Below, piece by piece: positions 1-10,600 of a stretch of DNA of 22,832 bases. Within the stretch, counting starts at the first letter, position 1. Every line of letters begins with the position of its first letter. This stretch comes from Chloromonas sp. AAM2 (lineage: Eukaryota; Chlorophyta; Chlorophyceae; Chlamydomonadales; Chlamydomonadaceae): positions 13,074-35,905 of the forward strand of contig QAXH01006403.1 in assembly GCA_004335635.1 (NCBI GenBank). Reading direction: 5' to 3'. The notes beneath the pieces were generated by a model. That model saw only the letters and a list, made by a program, of their open reading frames with translations, had not been told where the DNA came from and searched no databases. A program made the translations under genes and the position numbers.

Positions 1-69
1 GCATCTACGTCACTATCCATCAGGTCTCCATGCATCTACGTCACTATCCATCAGGGCACCATGCATCTT
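1..69 (+). repeat. 31-bp tandem repeat at window start
   Basis: GCATCTACGTCACTATCCAT recurs at 1 and 32, with a partial third at 63. Non-coding in appearance; probably an intron of the same gene. Confidence 0.85.
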
Positions 70-265
70 AGCCACGAGTTTCAGGTGAACTGAAATAACC
101 GAGTTGCTGGTTCAGAATTAGGGTTTGGAAGTTGCGCTGTGGCTTGGGTAGGTACAAAATGGGGTTTGTCGGCATGTATTCCCAATCTCTGGTGGCTGGC
201 AGTCACACTCACACTTGTGACACGTTTCCCTCACACATGTCACTCGCCTCACGCCAAATGCACAG

Positions 266-370
266 GCGTTCAATGCGATCCTTCAAGCGGAGGTGCATCG
301 CATCAAGTCAACTGCATGGCGGCGCATGCAACTGCACTGGAAACGGGCACAGAGGGCAAACCACGTCAAG
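266..370 (+). CDS. Exon 1 of window, Sfi1-like gene
   Basis: Acceptor CACAG, donor GTAGGG, 35 codons, phase 0 to phase 0. It reads AFNAILQAEV... then AWRRMQLHWKRAQRANHVK, two Trp motifs. It starts inside a helix with no Met, so upstream exons must lie outside the window. Confidence 0.75.
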
Positions 371-2794
371 GTAGGGCCTTACGTTGGAGCTCACGCTGGC
401 TTCTTTGCAGCTGAATCACACGATTGTGTGATTCAGTTCTCGCATATGCTTGATAAAAGATTTTGACTCAGTGTCATAAAAAAAATAAAAAAAATAAAAC
501 TGGTTGCACATCAAAAGTATTGCTGTGCAGGCCTTCGTTTTGCAATGTCTACTGATAGTGCTTGGTGAAACGGCCAGTTCCGGCGTATTCCTTGCCTGGA
601 CTATGCTATGAGATGGGCCACCTTCTATCCAGCCCTTGCTAGTCCTGACTCTTGTACACACAACACCGACCAAACGCTGTGTGCATGGCTCTGCGGCAGT
701 ACTCTGCCACACAGAAATTCTGTATTGCAGGCCACGTTCATAAATGCCTGGTGTCTACTGAAGTTGCATGCGGTTTTTCAAATGAACGCACCTGTGTTTG
801 TTGGGAACAAGGCGATGCTTCGTGCAAAGTCGTGGTACTGATTGGAATGACGACTTCAGAGCAGTAGGCAAGCGCTACACACATCTGTGTGCAGGGTCGC
901 CTGGCGGTTTCTGCCGCCACCCGCACGCTCCGCCACTGGCGTGCCATCACACACTTCCGCCAACAGCGACGTGAAAAGCGGGAAGCGGCCGTGGCCCAAG
1001 TGCAGCGCGACCGCAGAAACCGACTGCTACACGCCTGGAGGTTGGCGGCTGCTATTCGGGCTGAGCAGCGGAGGCTGGTTGAGACGGGCTGGGAGCGGAG
1101 CGCCAGGTATGGCTTACAGTGTTGTCTTTTCCTCGGCCGGGTAGGAGGGGCCTCGCTTATGTAGAAACTGCAGCTCCGACGGCATGTGGCATGTGTATGC
1201 ATGTTAAAGACATGAAGGCCTGAATCGGCTTTGGGCTGAGGGTCGATTAATTGATTGAATGATTGATATTGATTGGTCGATGTAACAGCAACGACAACAG
1301 CGTGGAAATGAGGTAAACCGTTTGATTGCATACTCAGGCGGACGGTCGCTCGGGCCTTGCGGGCACTGAGGCAGGCCGTGCTCTGGTCCGCGGCGGGGCG
1401 GGCCAGGGAACTCGGCGCGGCTGTGCATTGGGAGGTAGGTCGTCCTTGATATATAAGGGAACAAATGCTGCTGCTAGTCAACCCGAAGCCTTAGCTAGTT
1501 TGCTATTACTTTGGATCAATCAAGGCCTGGATTGTTCCAGCCATGCCAATGGATTGGATGAAGATAATCAGAGAACCTGATGATTCGTGAACTCAGATGC
1601 GGGCGGTGCTTTGTAGGACAGTGCAGCAGTTGATGGGACGCACAGCGTGGGCAGGATAGGGTCACAATGTATAAACTGTGCATTGCAGGTTTGCGTAAAT
1701 AAGCTGTAGCGTTAGAAGCGGATGGAGCAGGTGGCATGGGCGCGCACATTGCATTGTATGCCTGCGCATTAAATGTTTGAGAAGTTTGAAGATTATTTGT
1801 GGATTCAGAAGCGCATGGGGCGTGCAGCCATGGCGGGATGGCGGGCGCGGACTATGCAGTGGCGGCGCAAGAAGGCTAGGTGGCTGCGGGCGGGCGAGCA
1901 CCACCGGGCGCGGCTGATGGACATGGTGTTTGTGGGCTGGCTGGGCCAATGGCAAACATACCAGGTAGTTGTTGTGGAATGAGTACCCCTGTTGTGGTGG
2001 TATCATCACTGCTCTCATCACCTGATGGCAGTTGATGAAGGTCTGGAACAGCTCTGGCTCAGCAGGCCACGCCACGCAGTCAATGTCAGCCAATGGTGGT
2101 GAATGCCAACAGATGTGAGTTGCATTGTTCCTCGTTCTTTCTCGGCGAAGAGTTTCCTCTTGATAAGAGTCTCCTACCTCATTTTCCCTTTTTCCACCTA
2201 CCTAGTCATACTTGTCTATGCCAACCAATTTGTGCTGTCAGGAAAGCTTTTTCTTAGTAAGCGATTTCTAGGCGTGATGCTTTTCTCTCTCTCTCTCTCT
2301 GTTCTTTTCCTTCAAACACCAGGACTTGTTTGCCAACCACTCCTTTCTATCCCAACTCCGCAGGACAAGCTGGGCCGTGCACTGCTGCACCTGACCCACA
2401 CCCAGACCCAGCGGCGCATGGAGGTCATGGAACATTGGAAGCAGGCAACAGCGGGGCTGGCAGCCAAGCATGCTAATGTGAGATACTACGGCATTGCAGA
2501 AGGGTTGTCGGCCTGTGCAACACATCCAAGGCATGCAGACGTGCTACTAGCTATCATCATAGAGCAACAACTGTCACCATTCATAACATCAACATACATG
2601 GCTTGCTGTACTCCATGCTTTGCAGCTTGTAAGTGCCACAGATACTTTGTGATTAGTCTGTCGCACATGATGTACCATGTACAGCACACACGCACACCCA
2701 TTCCCATGCTATTCTTCATGTGCATGTCCATGCATACACACTATCCTTGCGTAGGTGCGTCGTGCCCTGGCCCACTGGATAGGCGGGGTCTTGG

Positions 2795-2841
<47 letters not shown>

Positions 2842-4974
2842 CTGTTTGCTTCGGTCTGCCCATGCTCATGCTGTGTCTCATGCGTAGGTGCGTCGTGCCC
2901 TGGCCCACTGGATAGGCGGGGTGCTGGGCCGCTGCTTCCTGGCATGGCAGGAGGCAACACAGGGGCGTGTGGCATGCAAGGCACGCCTGACCGCTGCCCT
3001 GGTGCACTGGTATAGGGCAGCTATGGGTCGAGCCTTTGGCAGATGGAAGGACTGGGCATTGTACAAGGTGTGTGTTAGAGGAAAGGAAAAGGGTGTGAGT
3101 GAGAGTGTGAGAGAGTGTATGAGAGTGAGAGTGTGGAGAGAGAGAGAGAGAGTCGATGATACATGGATGGTATGGAACAATCCGACCAGTGTGTTTAAGA
3201 GAGTGTGAGCATGTGAGAGAGTGTAATAATGACTGGATGATGACGCATAACGGGAAGTGGACACAGGCGGTGCATTCAAGAGACTGCAATACCAAGCGCT
3301 GTGAGCACATCACAGTGCGTCCTTTCCACTTGTGTGCAGGCTGGTGCCGGGTTTGGGCTGCTGGGTTAGGCTTTTCAACCTAGAAGTATGGTAGTGTCAA
3401 CCCTCCTTCACTCCCAGGGCCTTGACTTACCCATCAGTTCTCGATGGGGGTGTTGTGTGCTGACGGTTGCAGTGCATGTGACGCTTGCACGTTTGCACAA
3501 GTGTGCATGGGGCTCAGGAACATCCGCGAGGATGCAGCGTCACAAACCACGTCTCAACCACACTTTCCGCACTTCCACTGCATCTGCAGGCTGATCTCAA
3601 CTCCAGAGCCATTGCCTATCTGTCAGTTCTGACTGGCCGCACTCTGGCCTACGCCCTGTTTGTGCTTCGAGCTAACGCCGCACGCAAGCGCCGCTCGCGG
3701 GATGCACGGGGGCGGTACCTGGCGGGACTCGAGCGGCGCGCGCTGCGGGCGTTGGGGCAGCGGGTGTGCCTGGCTAGGCTCCTGGAGTCAAAACTGATGG
3801 GGGTGTGCGAACAGGTGGGTCTGGATTAGCACAGACGCGAGTGTGGGGGTGTTCAAGCGTGCAAACGGTGTGAACATCAGTGTTTGGCACCGGTAGTTGA
3901 CAGTTGACGTGTATGTGAGAAGGTACATTTTTTACAGGATGGGATTCGGATTTGCTTGTCCTCAACCCATGATGTACTCCATGTGATGTACCGACATGAT
4001 CTCATGCCATGTTTGCGGCACGCTTTTTGCTGTTTGCTTTTTGTTCACATGTTTGGTGCCCTGGCCAACCCAGGGCCTTTTCTGTTGGCCTTCAGAAGCT
4101 TGACTCGCTCACACTAGCCCAGCCCCACTGCTACACTTGTCTTCCTGTTGCCTGCAGATGCTAAGTGCCACCCTCCGTGAGGCGTTTGCCTCTTGGCGTC
4201 GGTTTGTGTGCATGGCGCATGGCAAGCGGGGACAGGCCTTCAGGGCTGCACTGCATTGGATGGGCACCAGACAGCGCATGGCATTCAGTGTGCTGAGGTG
4301 CGTGGAATTCAAAATGTGTTTTTCCATCGTTTCATATCAGCGTATCACATTTACAATTGTCTAGCTTTTCTAAGTATTTTCTGGCTTCTAGCTTTTCTAG
4401 CTTTCTTTCTTTCCTAGCTTGTAGCTTTTCTTGTTATTGTCTAGGTATTGTCTAGCATAGATTGTGAAGCGAGAATGGCCACCATGTCACAATCCGTGTT
4501 TTGGCTGGTTAATAACTTTTCGCTAGAGGGGTATTGTAGGGGCTGGTAAGCGCCCACAACGTTTGGTCTGCGGCACCATAAGCTGCCCCTGGCTCTGCAC
4601 GTGCGTAACCTCCACAGGTGGTACACGCTCCGGCGTCAGATGTGCCATGCACTGTCACTCAAACACCGGCTGGTCACACTTCAGCGCACCCTTAAGGCAT
4701 GGCGGGCTGTGGCGGGATATTGGAGGGAGATTCGGGTCAAGTTCACAGCCATGCTGGGGAGGACACACAAACAGGTGTGCGGCAAATGATTGCCACGCGC
4801 ATCTGATTAGGGTTTGGGTTTAGGGTTTGAGCATGGCGGGTGGTGGCAGGATTCCTCCCCAGTGCTGAGGCGTCAAATTCACAGTCGTACTGGGGAGGCG
4901 AAAATGAGTTTGCGCTGTTGAGATCTGACTGTTCCTTATGATAGCATGAAGAAGCGCTCACAATGGCAAACCGT

Positions 4975-5011
<37 letters not shown>

Positions 5012-7656
5012 GCGGTTGTTGCTTAGGGTGCAGTGGTGACGAATAGGTCACCTATTTTCCTTCCCCCCTTGCCCCTGCTGAGCAGTCCTCCCCCACACAC
5101 TCACACTCACATACACACTGCACATATACAATGTATTCCAAGTCTACCTGCCACATGCTCCCCGGACTGAAGGCCATGTCAACAACAACAACAACAACAA
5201 ACACACACACAGAGGGAGAGAAAGAGAGAGGGAGAGAGAGAGGGAGGGAGGGAGAGAGGGAGAGAGGGACAGAGGGAGGGAGAGAGAGGGAGAGGGAGAG
5301 AGAGGGAGAGGGAGAGGGAGAGGAAGAGACAGAGGCCGAAGTTACACAGGCTTTGCCCTCCACATGGTCATTTGGTGGTACATCATTCAAAGCCCATGTC
5401 CTGGCAGTCCTGGCTGCCGCTTCCATGACTTTTCGCCCATGCATGCACAGCCACATTTCCTGGTCTTGCGAGGCCCACATGGCTTCCTGGCCACATTCAC
5501 TGCACGCTTGACTTGCTTCTTGTTTGCTACCCAGGTGCTTTACGACTGCCTGGTGACATGGCGCGAGTGGATTGTGATCAAGCGCAGCGGGGAGTGGGCC
5601 GACAACAAGGCCATCGGGCACCTGCGCAATCTGCTCGTGGGCAGGGCATGGAACAGCTGGATGGATTACCACGAGCAGTGTGTCAGGGCAAAGGGGGTAG
5701 GTGCATGGGGGTGGGTGCCTGGGGGCGGGTGCATGGGGCAAGGGGATAGTTGCATGGGAGTGGATGGAGGTTGGTGTATGGGTGTGTTGGAGTGCATGGT
5801 GGAGGATGGAACCTCTAGGAATTTTCTTCTACACAGTAACAGGCGGACAATGACGGAAAGGGGCACAAACAAAACACTGGGCAGGGGTTCTTGCAGTCTT
5901 GTGCCGAGGACACGTCTTCGATTCATGGGTCTCACAACAATGGGTTTAGGGTTTGTGTTCATTGGGTTTCAAATGCGGCTGTGTTTTCCTGGTCTCTTAT
6001 GCAGCTGGTGGCGTAACCAACAGGTCCAAAGCCAATGGGTTGCTTCTAGTGTGGTAAGGCCATGTCTGTGCGTAGCTTGCAAACCATTTGTTATCATTTT
6101 CAATTTGTTGCCCCGTGTTTTATTCCCGCAGGTCATCCGTCACATGCTGTTCCGGGGCCTGGCGTGTACATTCAACGCATGGCGGGAAGCTGCCCTGCGC
6201 CGGGGGGAGGTCATGGAGCGGGCACAGCAGGTGAGGAGCGAGTGAAAAGATTTGCCTGGGCTGGGAGGGGGGCCAGGCTGGTATTATTTCCTGTCTGGTG
6301 TGCGGCATGTGCATGGAGACATGTGCATTGGCATGCATGCATGTGTGAGTTCTATGCCCATGAGAAAAGGAAAAGGAAATTACGCCCTAGCCAGCCTGCC
6401 CCCTGGCCTCTGCCATTGCTCAATGCATGTCCAGTTCAGCTAGCTCTTGGCAGCTGTCTAGTACTAGAATTCAGGGGTAACTTTCACGTCAAACCCATAA
6501 CAATGCCAACCAAGTTGGTTAGGTAGTTAGTTACATTAATGACTGTGTTGTCGTAGGAGGATGACAAATAATTATTTAGTCGATCAGTGCTTCCAAGTGT
6601 TCGGCTGTCTGCAGATTGTCCGGCGCATGCAGAACCGTGAGCTGAGCATTGGCTTTGAGCGGCTGCGGCGCAACGTGGACTGGTGCCAGAAGAAACGGAC
6701 AGCGGATCACCACTTCAAGCTGACCAAGGGCAAACAGGTACGGGTAGACATCAAGCTGCTAAGGGATCAGGGATGCCGGAGCACTGCAGTCAGGACCAGC
6801 TGGTTTCTCCTTGGAGGAGTATTGGCCAGCTAATCGATTTTCCATAGCCTACCCTTTACAACCCAAAAAGACAAACAGCCAAAAAGTTTAGCTATGCCGG
6901 CATGCCTAACTATCCTTTCTGACCCAGTGCTGACCCCAATGCTGACCCCAATGCTGGCCCCAATGCTGATCCCATGCTGACCCCAATGCTCATCCCAATG
7001 CTCACCCCCATGCTGACCCCCGTGCTGACCCCCGTGCTGACCCCCGTGCTGACCCCCATGCTGACCCCCATGCTGACCCCCATGCTGACCCGTATGCTGA
7101 CCCCCATGCTGACCCCCATGCTGACCCCCATGCTGACCCCCATGCTGACCCTGTTCCTCAGGTTCTTCTCCTGTGGCGCATGGGTGCCAAGCTCCAGCTG
7201 GCCCTGGCCATGTGGACTGGGAACACGCTGTCCATGGCATTCAAACACTGGCACGCACGCAGCGCACACAGGTGTGTGCATGTCAGCGGTCAGCGCACAC
7301 ATGTGCCGATGCTGTGTGGTTCAGCGTCTCACGCTCTGCGTTTGCTGGGAAAACTAATTGGCACCCTGCATGTGATGACCACCCACCTTATGAAACGTAA
7401 AACAGTAGTAAAACACAGGCATATGAACTGTGGCCATTTCATGGCGCAGCTGCCGCTTGCTGCTTGAATTGGCGTGTGCAGTGCTGGCATTGCGTGTACC
7501 ATACAATGGGAAAATGGTGCAGGCATATGAGGCAGCCCGCACACACAGGTGTCAGTGCTATGATGGTCAGAGAACTCCGTATGCTTCGTCGGATTAGCTG
7601 TGCACTCTTGACGCTTGTCTTTTCCATGATACAGCTTTCAATGTATGGTGCACGCA

Positions 7657-7696
<40 letters not shown>

Positions 7697-10600
7697 CTTA
7701 CTCTCTCTCACGTACGCACACACACGCGCACACGCACAGGCATCACCTGGTGGTAACGGCCAGGACGGTGGCGGGGCGTTGGGCCAACAGGCAGATGTCA
7801 GCGGCCTGGCAGCAGTGGCGGGCAGTGGTCATGGTGGGTCCGGGCAGTGGGTTTTCCCAGCATTCAGAACTACATATTTAAGCCTGCAAAAGAAGAAGAA
7901 GAAGTACAAACAAGCTTACGAAATCAGACACGGACCGACCGGCAAACGTTTGGGGTGTCAAGCATTTGCTAGACAGCAACAGTAGCCAGGGGATTCTGGG
8001 GACATGTTTCGGGTCTGGAAGGAGGGTCCAGCTGAGCTCTGCGAATGTGGTGATGGTTTTGGGAACAATCAGGAGCTTGACAGGACAGTGTGTGGGCGGG
8101 GTTTAACGGGGCTGAAGGCAGACTGAGAACAAGTTGAGCTCATGCATGCGGCTCTTGCCAGTTATGGCCTAGGGTCAGACGTGCATGGTAATCATCCCAT
8201 GCACCTGTGCCTGTGCCTTTCACGTGGTACGTCTTGACAGCTAGCCTTGAAACTCGATCACACCAACGTATACGAAGGCTGTTCCCACGCTTGTGTGCAT
8301 GTCAGGACCGTCGCGCTGCCCATGAGCGTGCATGCAAGGCCCTGTGCTTCTGGCTCAACCGGCACCTGGCACTAGCCTGGCAGGCCTGGAGGGACTTCCA
8401 GCAGTGGTGCAGCAACATGCGGCAGGCAGCGGCTCAGATCATCAGCAAGATGGCAAACAAGACAATGCTGGTGAGGCACTGCCAATAGTAATAATATTAT
8501 CAATAATAACAATACGAATGAGAAGAAGAATAAGCTTCAGAAGAAGAACAATGTTCGCAATGACAATAGTAATACTGGAAAGGCCAGCCAGTGCTTTGTT
8601 TCTGCACCCGAGGATTGTGTGGATTGGAGTCAGGGGGGTGCGGCCAATCATGTCGATGTTACTGCCCTGTGGGAGTGATAAGCACTGAACATCAACTGCT
8701 TTGTTTGCCAGCCCAACCTGTTGGGCCTTTTGCTGTCTCGTTGCCTGTAATCATAAAATTATGCCATAGAATTATGCCATAGAATTATGCCATGGAATTA
8801 TGCCATAGAATTAGGTGACAACTGTCTTGTTGTCTGGCACAAGTTTAATTTATTGGTACTACATACTAACAATTGATACTTTACGAATAGTATCAATTTG
8901 ATACTTAATTTATAGTAATATTAAGTATGACCATTTTGATATCATGGTAATACTGACTATTCTACTTCTACTTTTTTACTATTCTACTATTGTCATGGTG
9001 ATACTCACTATTTTACTTCTCTTCCCCGGTGCACAGTCCGCCTGGAACTCGTGGCTAGAGTTCATGTACCTCATGACTGTCAAGAAACGGGCTGTTCAGA
9101 AATGGGCAAACAGGTAAGCAAGGGAGGCTGGGGCAGCACTAGACCACTGGAACCAACGCCTTAGCCACGCCTTAGCCACCCTTCAAGGGCGTTGAAATTG
9201 AGTTAGGCCAAGGTAACTGATCTTGTCTTCAAGGACAACCACTTGCTCCACATGCAAGGCGACTTGCGCTAAGCTCTGCACATGGTGCGCCCAAAACCCT
9301 CCCATATAGATATTCTCCCAGGATGGATCATGAAAGTGCTTACACCTGCAACCATTGTTGTTGTGAATTAACCAATGTCCGTTTTTATCAGTTTCGCATT
9401 TTCAGAAATTTTCAAACAGGTTCTTGTGTGTGATGTCATGCCTTTCTCAGGTCGCTTGCGGCTGCGTTCCACACATGGCATGCACAAACTGCCCATGTTG
9501 TAACCGCCACAAAAACCGCTGAGGAGCTGTTCCGCTCCATCACCTCCATGCTGGCGGGAGAAACGCTCAGCGGTGTGTTTGGCGCATGGCGGGCGCATGC
9601 ACAGCGGATGCCCAGGCTCAGGCTGGTGCTGCAGAAGGTGCTGGGAAGGCACATGCAACTGGCATTCTACGGATGGAGGTAAGAGGGGCAAGGCGAGGAC
9701 CCTTTTTCACCTGGACCGTTGTAAACTACGCTTGGTTGATGAGTTACATCAGGGAAGCGTCAAAGGACATGAGACGGGATGTGTACCGCCCTGACCTACC
9801 CTGAGCAAGAAAGGAGAAGAAGGGCAGGAGCAAAGGCAGGAATAGGCCCGAGGGCAGAAACGAACCTGGCAGAAATGAAGGTCAATCACGCTTGGCGCGC
9901 GACGGCAGCGCTATCAAGGTCAAGGACGGTTTGGGATTGCAAGAAAACAAGGGGCAAGGGAACCTATCAATACCTGACGCTGTTGACTAGCTTGATGTTG
10001 ACAAGATCGCAGTGGTGACCAGTAGGTTACCGGCTATTTCCCTTCTCCCTTCACCCTGCTGTGCTGTCCTCCCCGGACTGAAGGCCATGTAAACAACAAC
10101 AACAACAACAACATGTCTTGGAATGTGAAGCCTATGTTGACATCCGGGTGCAGTTTGAAGACGTTTTTGCTGTTGGCACTTACCCTGGCAACCCCGATGC
10201 ATACATGAGGCATGTCATGAACCCGGACAATGGGCATGCATGGAAAAGACTTGCCAATTTCCTTATTAGAATTATGGCCAAGCGTAAAGCTATCCTGGAC
10301 GGTCTGGACTGAACTCTCATTTGTGGTTTGAATAGGTGCTATTGACTGAGATGCTGCCTGTTATGGTCTGTCTGGGTTGATGCACAGNNNNNNNNNNNNN
10401 NNNNNNNNNNNNNNNNNNNNNNNNNNNNNNNNNNNNNNNNNNNNNNNNNNNNNNNNNNNNNNNNNNNNNNNNNNNNNNNNNNNNNNNNNNNNNNNNNNNN
10501 NNNNNNNNNNNNNNNNNNNNNNNNNNNNNNNNNNNNNNNNNNNNGAAGATACAGCTTGTTCTGCCACTGACTGCCAGGCTCCTGCATAATTATGACTTTT

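Noticed and set aside
738..1481. 247-residue minus-strand open frame
   Set aside because: Antisense shadow of GC-rich exons 2 and 3; no domain, and the plus strand has the Trp motifs with fitting splice sites.
2103..2915. 270-residue plus-strand open frame as a single-exon gene
   Set aside because: Only 2364-2477 is coding; the rest is intron with CT and CA repeats that happens to stay open.
6919..7156. CRISPR array
   Set aside because: All arrays in the window are uninterrupted tandem repeats with no unique spacers, in a eukaryotic intron context.
6910..7302. Gln-Gly-His or Met-Gly-Val-Ser repeat proteins on the minus strand
   Set aside because: Translations of the 12-bp intronic minisatellite.
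10112..10312. Host exon between exons 17 and 18
   Set aside because: It ends in a stop, lacks Trp motifs, reads like a LINE C-terminus, and exons 17 and 18 join in phase without it.
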